Shown here: in pieces, positions 26,240-35,200 of the stretch
Layout of the letters: each line of letters starts with the position of its first letter
How positions within the stretch are numbered: the stretch's first letter is position 1
DNA from: Hamadaea sp013361475
GTDB lineage: Bacteria > Actinomycetota > Actinomycetes > Mycobacteriales > Micromonosporaceae
DNA length: 64,000 nt
Direction of reading: 5' to 3'
Assembly: GCF_040654195.1 (NCBI RefSeq)
Contig: NZ_JBFAHM010000015.1
Location: 124,001-188,000 of the forward strand
Made by a program: the position numbers and the translations under genes
Notes under the pieces: generated by a model
Database searches by the model: none
Told to the model about the DNA's origin: nothing
Seen by the model: only the letters and a program-made list of their open reading frames with translations

Positions 26240-29173
26240 GTGGCGCACACCTTCAGCCTGCTGGGCCCACTCTCCATTCACCATGACGACCGTGTCGTCA
26301 CCGTCGCCGCCGCCAAACCGCGTGCGCTCCTCGCCTTCCTGCTGCTGGAGGCGAATCGGCAGGTGCCGACCGAGCGACTGATCACGGAGTTGTGGGGCGA
26401 GGAGCCGCCGAGGTCGGCGACGGCGAACCTGCGCACCTACATCGCCGGGCTCCGGTCACGGGTGGAGTCGCCGAGTGCGGAGATCGAAACCGTACGCGAC
26501 GGCTATGTCCTGCGCTGTGCCGCGGACGCGTGCGACGCGGAGGTGTTCCGGCGTACCGTCAGCGACGGTCGGCACGCCCGCGCCGCCGACGACCTGCCCG
26601 AGGCGCTGGCGAAACTCGATCAGGCCATGGACTTGTGGCGGGGGCGGGCACTGGAGGACGTACCGCTCGGCCCCCGGCTCGTCTGGCACGCCGAGCGGCT
26701 CGAGGCCGAACGGGTCGAGGTCTTCGAGGACTCGATGCAGCTACGCCTGGATCTCGGCCACCACGCCGAGGTCCTCACCGCGATGCGGCGGCATGTCCAG
26801 ATCCATCCGCTGCGGGAACGGGCGCATTCGCTGCTGATGCTGGCGGCGTACCGGTCGGGAGACGTGGCGGGCGCGCTGAAGTCGTTCATGGCAGCCCGGT
26901 CGGTCTTGCGTAACCAATTGGGCATCGAACCCGGCCCGGAGCTTTCCGCTCTCCACCGGGCCATTCTGCGGCGAGACCGCGACCTCGCCGCGCCGCCCGT
27001 GGCCGCAGTACGCCGCGAGGCGCCGCTGCGTGAGGTGACCCCGCCGCGACAGCTGCCGGCGGCGCCGGGGACCTTCGTCGGTCGGCGCGAGGAGATCGCG
27101 ACCGCGCTGCGGCTGGCGCGCTCGGCCCCGGCCGTCGGGCGACCGAGACTGGTCGCGATCTCCGGCCGAGCCGGGGTCGGCAAGTCCGCCTTGGCCCGCC
27201 ACATCGCCCATGAGCTGGCCGATGAGTTCCCCGATGGGCAGCTCTACCTCAATCTGCAGGGCGCCAATCCGGATCTGCCCCCGATTCCGGGCACGGTCGC
27301 CGTGCACCGCCTGCTGCAAGGCCTGGGCGTTCCGGCGGGCGACATCCCGGCCGCACCGGCCGAGGCTGAAGCGCTCCTGCGGTCCACAGTGGCCGACCGC
27401 TCGTTGATGATCGTCCTGGACGACGCGGCCTACGCGCACCAGGTGATGCCGCTGCTCCCGGCAGCACCCGGCTGTCTCGTCCTGATCACCAGCCGGGCGA
27501 TGCCGATCGAACTCGACGGCGCGGCGCACATCCGGCTCGCACCCCTGGATCCCGACTGCTCGGCTCAGCTGCTGAGCGAGATCACCGGCGCTGAGCGGGT
27601 CGCCGCGGATCTGGCGTCCGCCCGCGCCGTCGCCGAGCTGTGCGAGCATCTGCCACTGGCGCTGCGCGTCACCGGTGCCCGGCTGGCCGCCCAGCCGCAT
27701 CGGACGCTGGCCGATCTGAGCGTACGGCTCGCTGACGAGCATCACCGCCTGGACCTGCTCGAACTGGGCGAAGCCGGCGTACGCTCGTCGCTTCGCGTGA
27801 CGCTCGACCAGCTGCGTACCTCGGGCGATCCGGTGGACGTGGCCGCGGCGACGGCGTTCACCCGGCTCAGCGCGGCGCACCTCGCGACCTTCTCCGACGT
27901 CCTGGTGGCCCGGGAACTCGGGCTCGACGCGGTCGCCGCGGAAGGCGTGGTGGATCGGCTGGTCACCTTGCATCTGCTGGAGCCCGCCGGCCCGGGGCGT
28001 TTCCGAATCCTGGATCTGCTGCGGCTGGTGGGCGCGGAGGCCTGCGAGGACGGCGCGGCGGTCATGGGCCGGATCTACAGCTATTACGCCGCGACCGCGT
28101 GGCACGCGGTGTATCTGCTCCGGCCCGGCATTCCGCCGCCTCGCACGGATCTGGACAGCGGCGTACGGCCGCCGGATTCGGACGCCGCGGCGGCCTGGCT
28201 GCACGCGGAGATGTTCACGATCCTGGGTGTCGCCCGGCGCTGCGCCGACCGGCCGGATCTGGCCCATATCACGATGGACCTGCTGCACTGTCTCACCAAC
28301 TACCTGCCCTCGCGGGGCCATTGGGCCGTCCTGGCGGACCTGTCGGACGCCGGGTTGACCGCCGCGGAGGCCGTCGGCGACGCACGCGCCCGGGGCCTGG
28401 CCCTCTCGGCGCTGGCGTCCGTCGACCGCTCGCGGGGCGACTTCGAGCTGGCCCTGAACCGGCTGGCGCAGGCCTACGGGATCTATGTCGAGGCGGGCTA
28501 CCGGCCGGGCACCGCCGCCGTGCTCGACTGGCTGGCGCTGGTGCTGACGAATCTAGAGCAGCCGCAGGCCGCCATCGGGTGTCTGCAGCGGAGTCTCGGC
28601 ATCCACCTCGATCTCGGCCGCACCGCCCAGGCGGCGACGACCCTGCACAACATGGCCGAGGCGTACGCGCAGCTCGGCCGCTATCCGGCGGCCGAACGGC
28701 TGCTCCGGCGCTGCCTGCCGATGCGCCAGAAGGCGTCCGATGTCCTCGGCGAGGCGTGCACGACAGTGGTCACCGGCCTCGTCCGGGCGCTGCGAGGTGA
28801 TCTGCGGGACGCGGCGGCCTGGCTGGACGCGGGATTGGAGCAGGCGACCAGCAGCGGCTATTCGGAGATGGAGTGGGAGGCTGCCATCACCCGCGCCTGG
28901 GTACGCCTGGCCGCCGGTGACCCGTCCGGAGTCGACGACTGCAAACGGGCGGCCGACGTCGCCCGTCGCCTGGGTGATCGTTACCGGGTCGCGCTGGTGG
29001 ACGCGGTGCACAGGCGGACCGTCCCGGATCTCGTCCGCGCCTATCGAGGACCGCGATCGTTCCTGGTGGAACGGCTCATCTTGGGTGCGGATCCGTCGGC
29101 CGCCGGGCGGGGCCGGATCGCGACGCCGAGCACATGGCCGACCGGGATGAAGCCGACCGACCGCGAGTCGTAG
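26240..29173 (+). CDS. SARP/AfsR-type regulator (winged helix-BTAD-NB-ARC-TPR)
   Basis: A 977-residue activator. An OmpR-like winged helix (about residues 1-90, with RALLAFLLLEANRQVPTERLITELWGEEPP) precedes a BTAD domain (about 95-245). An NB-ARC ATPase follows, with P-loop GRAGVGKS near residue 311 and Walker B MIVLDDA near 390. TPR-like repeats fill 700-950. GTG 26240 is chosen because GGAG lies 5 bases upstream. SARPs bind tandem heptamers 11 bp apart and recruit RNA polymerase; such heptamers precede the peptide gene and the mauD-like operon, so this is the likely activator of both. Its last 133 bp overlap the convergent signal-peptidase gene. Confidence 0.9.
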   Translation: MAHTFSLLGPLSIHHDDRVVTVAAAKPRALLAFLLLEANRQVPTERLITELWGEEPPRSATANLRTYIAGLRSRVESPSAEIETVRDGYVLRCAADACDAEVFRRTVSDGRHARAADDLPEALAKLDQAMDLWRGRALEDVPLGPRLVWHAERLEAERVEVFEDSMQLRLDLGHHAEVLTAMRRHVQIHPLRERAHSLLMLAAYRSGDVAGALKSFMAARSVLRNQLGIEPGPELSALHRAILRRDRDLAAPPVAAVRREAPLREVTPPRQLPAAPGTFVGRREEIATALRLARSAPAVGRPRLVAISGRAGVGKSALARHIAHELADEFPDGQLYLNLQGANPDLPPIPGTVAVHRLLQGLGVPAGDIPAAPAEAEALLRSTVADRSLMIVLDDAAYAHQVMPLLPAAPGCLVLITSRAMPIELDGAAHIRLAPLDPDCSAQLLSEITGAERVAADLASARAVAELCEHLPLALRVTGARLAAQPHRTLADLSVRLADEHHRLDLLELGEAGVRSSLRVTLDQLRTSGDPVDVAAATAFTRLSAAHLATFSDVLVARELGLDAVAAEGVVDRLVTLHLLEPAGPGRFRILDLLRLVGAEACEDGAAVMGRIYSYYAATAWHAVYLLRPGIPPPRTDLDSGVRPPDSDAAAAWLHAEMFTILGVARRCADRPDLAHITMDLLHCLTNYLPSRGHWAVLADLSDAGLTAAEAVGDARARGLALSALASVDRSRGDFELALNRLAQAYGIYVEAGYRPGTAAVLDWLALVLTNLEQPQAAIGCLQRSLGIHLDLGRTAQAATTLHNMAEAYAQLGRYPAAERLLRRCLPMRQKASDVLGEACTTVVTGLVRALRGDLRDAAAWLDAGLEQATSSGYSEMEWEAAITRAWVRLAAGDPSGVDDCKRAADVARRLGDRYRVALVDAVHRRTVPDLVRAYRGPRSFLVERLILGADPSAAGRGRIATPSTWPTGMKPTDRES

Positions 29174-29544
29174 CCGCGGGTCGGCGAGTCGCCGAGGATG
29201 ACCACCGTGCCCTCCGGCACCACAGCGTCGCCGTGATGCGCCGGCGGGAGAGCTGCGGGCACCGGATCCCCGGCCACCGCTGCCACCCGTTTGATCAGCC
29301 AGCGCTGGTCGGGCGACGGCGATGACCCCTGCGCGTCCGCTGCGGCCGGTGGACGCCGGACCACCACGACGTCGCCCACGCGCAAGCGCCGGTGCGACCG
29401 CCGGATGAGGACGACCTCACCGGGGGCATAGGTAGGGCTCATCGACGTCCCGTCCACCCGCACCGAGACGTAGCGCCGACGCAGGACCACAACGGTCGCG
29501 GCGAGCACAACTGCCACCAGCGTTGCGGCGACGACGGGACTCAC
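29041..29544 (-). CDS. S26-family signal peptidase (dedicated processing peptidase)
   Basis: A 167-residue type I signal peptidase with one N-terminal membrane helix (residues 3-21). The catalytic Ser34 lies in VDGTSMSPTYAPGEV and the general base Lys85 in RWLIKRVAAVAGDPV. The C-terminal GDSPTRGYDSRSVGFIP is the conserved box E. The start GTG overlaps the exporter's stop (GTGA, 29541-29544), so it is translationally coupled to the ABC gene. Such an enzyme would cut the precursor after A-E-A outside the membrane. Its 3' 133 bp are antisense to the end of the SARP gene. Confidence 0.9.
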   Translation of the reverse strand: MSPVVAATLVAVVLAATVVVLRRRYVSVRVDGTSMSPTYAPGEVVLIRRSHRRLRVGDVVVVRRPPAAADAQGSSPSPDQRWLIKRVAAVAGDPVPAALPPAHHGDAVVPEGTVVILGDSPTRGYDSRSVGFIPVGHVLGVAIRPRPAADGSAPKMSRSTRNDRGPR

Positions 29545-31394
29545 GAGGGAATGCCGATCATGCCCGCCGGTTCGTCCTCGGCGAACCCCTCGGCCTGCAG
29601 CCGGAAGAGCCGGGCGTACTGCCCTTCGTGTGCCATCAGTTCGGCGTGCGTACCCTGCTCGGCGACGACGCCGTCGGCGAGCACGACGATCAGGTCTGCG
29701 CCGCGTACGGCGTTGAGGCGGTGCGTGATCAGCAGGCTCGTCCGTCCGGTACGCAGCACCTGCAGACGTTCGTGGATGGCGTGCTCCGCCTCGGCGTCCA
29801 ATCCGGAGCTGGGCTCGTCGAGGATCAGCAGATCGCGGTCGCCGCGCATCAACGCCCGAGCCAGTGCGACGCGTTGCCACTGCCCGCCGGACAGCACGAC
29901 GCCGGTCGCCGGGTCGTCCCGGTCGGACTCCGAGGTGAAGATGCGGGTGAGCAGCGTGTCATAGCCGTGGGGCAGGCCTTCGATCGCCTCGTGGACGCCC
30001 GCCGTCGCGGCGGCGCGCTGAATACGCGGCCGGTCCGCGATCGCTGAGACGTCGCCGAGCCCGATGTTCTCCGCGGCCGACAACTCGTAGCAGGTGAAGT
30101 CCTGGAACACTGCGGCGAGCCGGGTCCGCAGCTCGTCGACCGGCAGGTCACGCAGGTCCACCCCGTCCCATGAGATGCGGCCGCGTACCGGATCGTAGAA
30201 GCGGCACAGCAGCTTGACGACGGTGCTCTTGCCCGCCCCGTTGAGTCCGACGAGCCCGGTCGAACGCCCCGCCGGGAGCGTCAGCGTCAACCCGCGGAGC
30301 ACCCACGGTTGGTCCTCGCCGTACCGGAACCACACGTCCTCGAAGACGACACCCTCGTGCAACGGCGGGACCTGCCGGGCCTCGGGCGCGGTCGGCAGGT
30401 CCGGTCCCGCCTCCACCACTTCGCGATAGTGCCCGAACAGCAACAGCGCGCCGTGCCCGGCGCCGAGCCCGCCGATGATCGACCCCAAGCCGCCCTGCAC
30501 GCCGGCGACGGCCGCCACGAACAAGGTGAAGTCGCCGATGGTCAGGGTGCCCGACCGGGCGGCGAGAATCGCCCACACCGTTCCCGCGCCACCGACGAAC
30601 GCGCCGACCAGCGAGACGGAAGTGTGATTGAGCAGTTCCCGCCGATCCATCGCGCGGTGGCGGGCGTTGATCCCACTCAGCTCCGCCGTCATCCGGGACC
30701 GGAACAGCGGGCCGAGGCCCAGCAGGCGTACCTCCTTGGCCACGGTCAGGCTGGTGAGCAGGTTGGCGAAGAAGAACTCCCGCCGCATCGGCTGACCGAG
30801 GTCGAGTGCGAGCCGACTGCGCGCACGGCTCAGACGCAGCTCCGTCACCAACGTCGGCACGGCCGCGACGACCACGATCACCAGCGCCCACGGGCTGATC
30901 GCGCTGAGCGTGACGACGAATCCCACGGTCACCAGCAGGCCCTGGGCCACCGTCAGCAATCCGCCGAGCACCTGGCTGGGACCACTCGGTCCGGCATCCG
31001 CGGCCAGTTGCAGCCGGTCGTGGAAGCGCGGATCCTCCAGCCGGCCCAGTCCGGTCAACCGCTCCACCGCCCCGAAGAGGCGGTCGCGGGCGAACAGGGC
31101 GACCCGGCGGCCGAGTTCCGCGTCGGCGTACTGCAGGAAACGGGGCAGCAGGGCCAGGAGGATGCCGCAGAAGGCGAGGCCGATGGCGGCCGGCACGACA
31201 GGAGCGCCCGCCGGTCTCGCCAGCGCGTCGATCACGATCTTCATGAGCCAGGCCGCGGCCAGCGGAACCGCCGAAGCCACCACGGTGAGGGTCAGACGCA
31301 GCAGGACGGCTTGAGGAGCCGCACGCCAGGCGACCGCGGCCGCGGCCGGCAGATGCCGTACCGTGGCCGGCTCGCCGGGCGACCGCTGGCTCAC
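29541..31394 (-). CDS. ABC exporter, fused permease and ATPase
   Basis: A 617-residue half-transporter: six membrane helices in residues 25-325 and a C-terminal nucleotide-binding domain with Walker A GLNGAGKST (about 380), signature LSGGQ (about 500) and Walker B LLILDEPSSGLD (about 520). There is no C39 peptidase domain at the N-terminus, unlike bacteriocin exporters, so leader removal must be done by another enzyme, presumably the S26 peptidase encoded next. The GTG start overlaps the stop of the MauD-like gene (GTGA, 31391-31394). It probably works as a homodimer to move the peptide out of the cell. Confidence 0.92.
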   Translation of the reverse strand: MSQRSPGEPATVRHLPAAAAVAWRAAPQAVLLRLTLTVVASAVPLAAAWLMKIVIDALARPAGAPVVPAAIGLAFCGILLALLPRFLQYADAELGRRVALFARDRLFGAVERLTGLGRLEDPRFHDRLQLAADAGPSGPSQVLGGLLTVAQGLLVTVGFVVTLSAISPWALVIVVVAAVPTLVTELRLSRARSRLALDLGQPMRREFFFANLLTSLTVAKEVRLLGLGPLFRSRMTAELSGINARHRAMDRRELLNHTSVSLVGAFVGGAGTVWAILAARSGTLTIGDFTLFVAAVAGVQGGLGSIIGGLGAGHGALLLFGHYREVVEAGPDLPTAPEARQVPPLHEGVVFEDVWFRYGEDQPWVLRGLTLTLPAGRSTGLVGLNGAGKSTVVKLLCRFYDPVRGRISWDGVDLRDLPVDELRTRLAAVFQDFTCYELSAAENIGLGDVSAIADRPRIQRAAATAGVHEAIEGLPHGYDTLLTRIFTSESDRDDPATGVVLSGGQWQRVALARALMRGDRDLLILDEPSSGLDAEAEHAIHERLQVLRTGRTSLLITHRLNAVRGADLIVVLADGVVAEQGTHAELMAHEGQYARLFRLQAEGFAEDEPAGMIGIPS

Positions 31395-31936
31395 ACCGCC
31401 TCCGGCAGCGGTACGCCATGCAGGTCGAAGCCGCTGAACACGATCGTGGACGAGTCGAGCACGGCGAAGGCCGGATAGCCCTGTACGCCGAAGGCCCGGC
31501 CCACGGGCCCCTGATCCGCCTCGGCGACGACCCGTGCCGCACCGGCGAGCTTGGCGCGCAGGTCCGCCGTCTCCTGGAGGTCGCCGACCGCCACCGCCAC
31601 GACCTCGTCAGGGCCGCCGGGCATCTGGGCGGCGAGTGCCACGAACTCCGGCAGCCGCTCGGCGCACGCCGGGCAACTGGGAGTGAAGAAGCCGACGAGG
31701 GTCGAACGGCCTGCTCCGCCGACGTTGATCTGCGCACCCTCGGCGGTCGTGGCCGTCAGCGCCGGCAGCTTGGTGCCGGCCGGGTGCATCACCCCACCGG
31801 CGGCGTCCGATCGGTTCGTCAGCTTGGTCAGCATCTCGGTGTGCTCGCGCAGGCGGCGGATCACGCCGAAGTTCAGGAGCAGGCTGAACACACAGAGGAC
31901 GGCGGTGATCACGACCGCGACGGCGAGCAGCGTCAT
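31391..31936 (-). CDS. MauD/TlpA-like thioredoxin-fold oxidoreductase, membrane-anchored
   Basis: A 181-residue protein with an N-terminal membrane helix (residues 3-24) and a thioredoxin-like domain carrying Cys88-Pro-Ala-Cys91 in VGFFTPSCPACAERLPEF. The order resembles MauD, which helps form disulfides in methylamine dehydrogenase. A cis-Pro loop (VQGYPAFAVLD) is near the C-terminus. It is the first gene of a three-gene unit with GTGA overlaps to the exporter. GGAGGAG precedes ATG 31936. No MauE/DoxX membrane partner is visible. Its likely job is to make or shuffle disulfides in the eight-cysteine peptide. Confidence 0.88.
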   Translation of the reverse strand: MTLLAVAVVITAVLCVFSLLLNFGVIRRLREHTEMLTKLTNRSDAAGGVMHPAGTKLPALTATTAEGAQINVGGAGRSTLVGFFTPSCPACAERLPEFVALAAQMPGGPDEVVAVAVGDLQETADLRAKLAGAARVVAEADQGPVGRAFGVQGYPAFAVLDSSTIVFSGFDLHGVPLPEAV

Positions 31937-32023
31937 CGAGTCTCCTCCACACACGACGGATGCCGCGACCGGCATCGGACGGAAACAGTTGGCCGAGGGG
32001 TGCGCCGTGACGTTAGGCAGCCC

Positions 32024-32055
32024 GCGTACAGCAGGGTGCACATTGCACGCACATC
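32024..32055 (-). promoter_or_regulatory. SARP-type promoter of the mauD-like/ABC/S26 operon
   Basis: Read on the minus strand: GATGTGC (32055-32049), four bases, AATGTGC (32044-32038), exactly 11 bp apart, then 8 bp and GTACGC as -10 (32029-32024). The 8-bp spacer and following bases (CCC-GCTGTA) match the promoter at 26127-26158 almost base for base. The start codon is about 90 bp downstream, at 31936. Confidence 0.72.
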
Positions 32056-32273
32056 GACGTATCGTGCCGATCCATCCATCGGCGGGAGTGTGCCGAGGTC
32101 AGTGGGCGTGAACAAGGCTCTTGCCGACCGGTTACTCATATACCGGGCACATCGAATCGATCGTTACACCTTTACGGCTACGAAGATCGATTCTACGGTG
32201 GGGGACATTCTCTCGAAGCGGCCATCGGCGTAATCCACAGTCGGCTGCCTGCCCCTCACCGGAGGTCCGAGAC

Positions 32274-35200
32274 ATGCGCGTCGCCCGAAGCTGGTTCACC
32301 AGAGCGGCGCTGCCGCTGCTCGCCGTCACCATGGCCGTCGCACCGGCGCCGATCGCAGCGATGGCAGCGCCTGCCGCGGCGTCGGCCTCGACGGCGGGGA
32401 CGCCGACACCGGCCGACGTTCTGAGCCTGCTCAGTGGACTTCCCGTGGACGCCACTGGGTTCGGCGCCGAATCGAGCGCCGACGGCACACAACCGCCGAG
32501 CGGTGTGTCCCCCGAGGTACGCGCAGCCCTGGACGACGGCGGCACCGCCAACGTCATCATCCGGTTGCGTACGCAGCCAGACTTGGCCGCGATCAACCGG
32601 CGGGCCGCGGAGGAGGGCCGGACGGCCGCCGAGACGACCCGTCGGCAGCTGACCGTCGCGAGTGCGTACATGGGTCGAGCGGCGGCCGAGCGGCAGATCG
32701 CCGACGCCGCGCGAAGCGCCAAGGCGCGTACGGTGCGTGACGGCATGCGGCAGACCGCCGAGGCGACCCAGCCGGGCGTACGCCGACTGCTCGCCACTCA
32801 TGAGCAAGCGGGCCACGCTCGCGGCGTCAAGCCGTACTGGATCTTCAACGGTTTCGCCGCCACTGTGGACCGCCAGGCGCTCGACGCGCTCGCCGCCCAC
32901 CCCGACGTCGCGAGCATCACCCCCGACGTCGAGATCCGGCAGGAGGAGCCCATCACGCCGGCGGCCGGCGAGCCGCTGCTGCCCAGCTGGAGCCTGGAGT
33001 CGATCAACGCCCCGGAGACGTGGGGCGAGTACGGCGTACGCGGTGACGGTGTCGTCGTCGGCATCATGGACGGCGGCGCGGACGGCGGCCACCCGGCGCT
33101 GCGGAACTCGTGGCGTGGCCTCACCGGCGATCCGGCAGCGAGCTGGTACGTCCCGACCGGCGAGAACTATCGGACGCCGGGCGACGGCGGCGGTCACGGC
33201 ACCCACGTCACCGGCAGCATCGTCGGCTCCGCCCCGGGGGAGCTGACCGGCGTCGCGCCCGGAGCGCAGTGGATCGCGGCGAAGATCTTCCGCGACTCCG
33301 GCAGCACGACCGAATCGATCATCCACGACGCGTTTCAGTGGATGATGGCTCCCGGCGGCGACCCGTCCGCAGCGCCCGACGTCGTCAACAACTCCTGGGG
33401 CGCCGACGCCCCTAACGCCACGACCTTCTGGAACGACCTGCTCGCCTGGGAGGCCGCGGGCATCGTCGCGGTGTTCGCCAACGGCAACAACGGCCCCGGA
33501 CCGGGCACCGTCGGTTCGCCGGGCAGCTATCCGCACGTCATCGGCATCGGCGCGACCGACCAGCAGGACCGCGTCGCCGGCTTCTCCAGCCGCGGCCCGG
33601 TCACCTGGGACGGCGTCACCCACATCAAGCCCGACGTCAGCGCACCGGGTCACCTGATCCGCTCGACCTGGCCCCGGCAGCTGATCGCGTCCGGGTACAA
33701 CACGATCTCGGGCACCTCGATGGCCACGCCGCACGCCACCGGCGTCGTCGCCCTGATGCTCTCGGCCAACCCCGAACTGACCGTCGCCGAGGTACGCCAG
33801 ATCCTCACGGGCACGGCGCGGGTCGAATCCCACATGGGCACGGTGCCCAACAACGCTTACGGCACGGGGATCATCGACGCGTACGCCGCGGTCACCCGGG
33901 CCGCGCACTCCGGCACCGTCACCGGCCGGGTGACCGGGCCGGACGGCAAACCACGGGCCGCCACGGTCACCGTCGCGGGGGAGTCGACGACCTCCGACGC
34001 GCAGACCGGCGCCTATTCGCTGGTGGCCCCGGCCGGTACGCAGGACGTCACCGTCAGCGCGTACGGGTTCGTGACCCAGCGGGGCAAGGTGACCGTCGCC
34101 GTCGGCGAGTCGATCGCCCACGACGTGTCGCTTGCCGCCGCGCCCAACCGCCGAGTCGTCGGCACCGTCACGGGACCGTCGGGTGCGATCCGAAGCGCTC
34201 GTGTCACCTTTGCCGGCACCCCGCTCGACGCCGTCACCACCGACGCGAACGGCCGGTTCGAGCTGACCGTCGCCGAGGGCGTCTACTCCGTGCGAGTGGC
34301 CGCGGCCGGCTACAGGCCCGCGACGTCCGAGACCACTGTGGACGGAGACGAGGACGTCCGGTTCGCACTGGCCGCCCTGAACCAGCCGACCGCACCCGGC
34401 TGGAGCCAATACCAGAACAACCCCGTGCGAGCCGGCCTGTCCGGTGACCCGATCGCGGGCCGGACGCTGCAGCCGAGCTGGAACGCCGACGCGGGCAGCC
34501 CGGTGGTCTTCGCCAGCCCGGTCATCGCCGACGGCCGGGTGTTCCTCGGTTCCGACGCCGGTCGGCTGACCGCCCGGGATGTCGGAACGGGACGGCAGTT
34601 GTGGGCCTTCCAGACCGGCCAGGCGCTGCGGGGAAGCCCAGCGGTGGCGGGCGGACTGGTGTTCACGGGCGGTGGCGTGACCGGCGGCATCCACGCCCTC
34701 GACGCCGCCACCGGCAAACTGCGCTGGCAGGTGCCCACCCCGGACCGGTTGACCGTCTACACCGCTCCGTCGGTCGTGGACGGCGTCGTCTACGCCGCGA
34801 CCGGGCCGACGCAGAATCGCTCCGACACGGTGTACGCCCTCGACGCGGCCACCGGCCGGCAGCTGTGGGCCACCGATGTCGGCACGTCCGTCTTCGCCGG
34901 CCCAGCCGTCGGCGGCGGGCTGGTGATCGTCGGCAACGCCGACGACGGCCAGCTCATCGCCCTCGACGCGACGACCGGAGCCCGCAAGTGGACCTACACC
35001 CGCAGCGCTGACTACTTCATCGGCGGCGCGAGCGTCGTCGGCGGCGCCGTCTACGTCGCCACGACCGACGGCAACGGCGGCGGCAGCATGCTGGCCCTCG
35101 ACGCCGCGAGCGGCGCGCTGCGGTGGGAGAACAGCACCCACGGCGACGGCCAGGGCAGCACGCCCGCGGTCTACGGCGACCTCGTGATCGCCGGATCGCA

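Noticed and set aside
29541..31394. ABC exporter as a C39-type bacteriocin exporter
   Set aside because: There is no N-terminal peptidase domain; the protein starts directly with the first membrane segment.
31937..32041. N-terminal extension of the MauD-like protein up to 32041
   Set aside because: It would place the proposed promoter within the coding region and lacks a ribosome site, whereas GGAGGAG precedes ATG 31936.
32147..32153. A third GCACATC heptamer upstream of the two in the mauD-like promoter
   Set aside because: It stands alone without a second copy 11 bp away and is about 100 bp from the others, so it may be chance.
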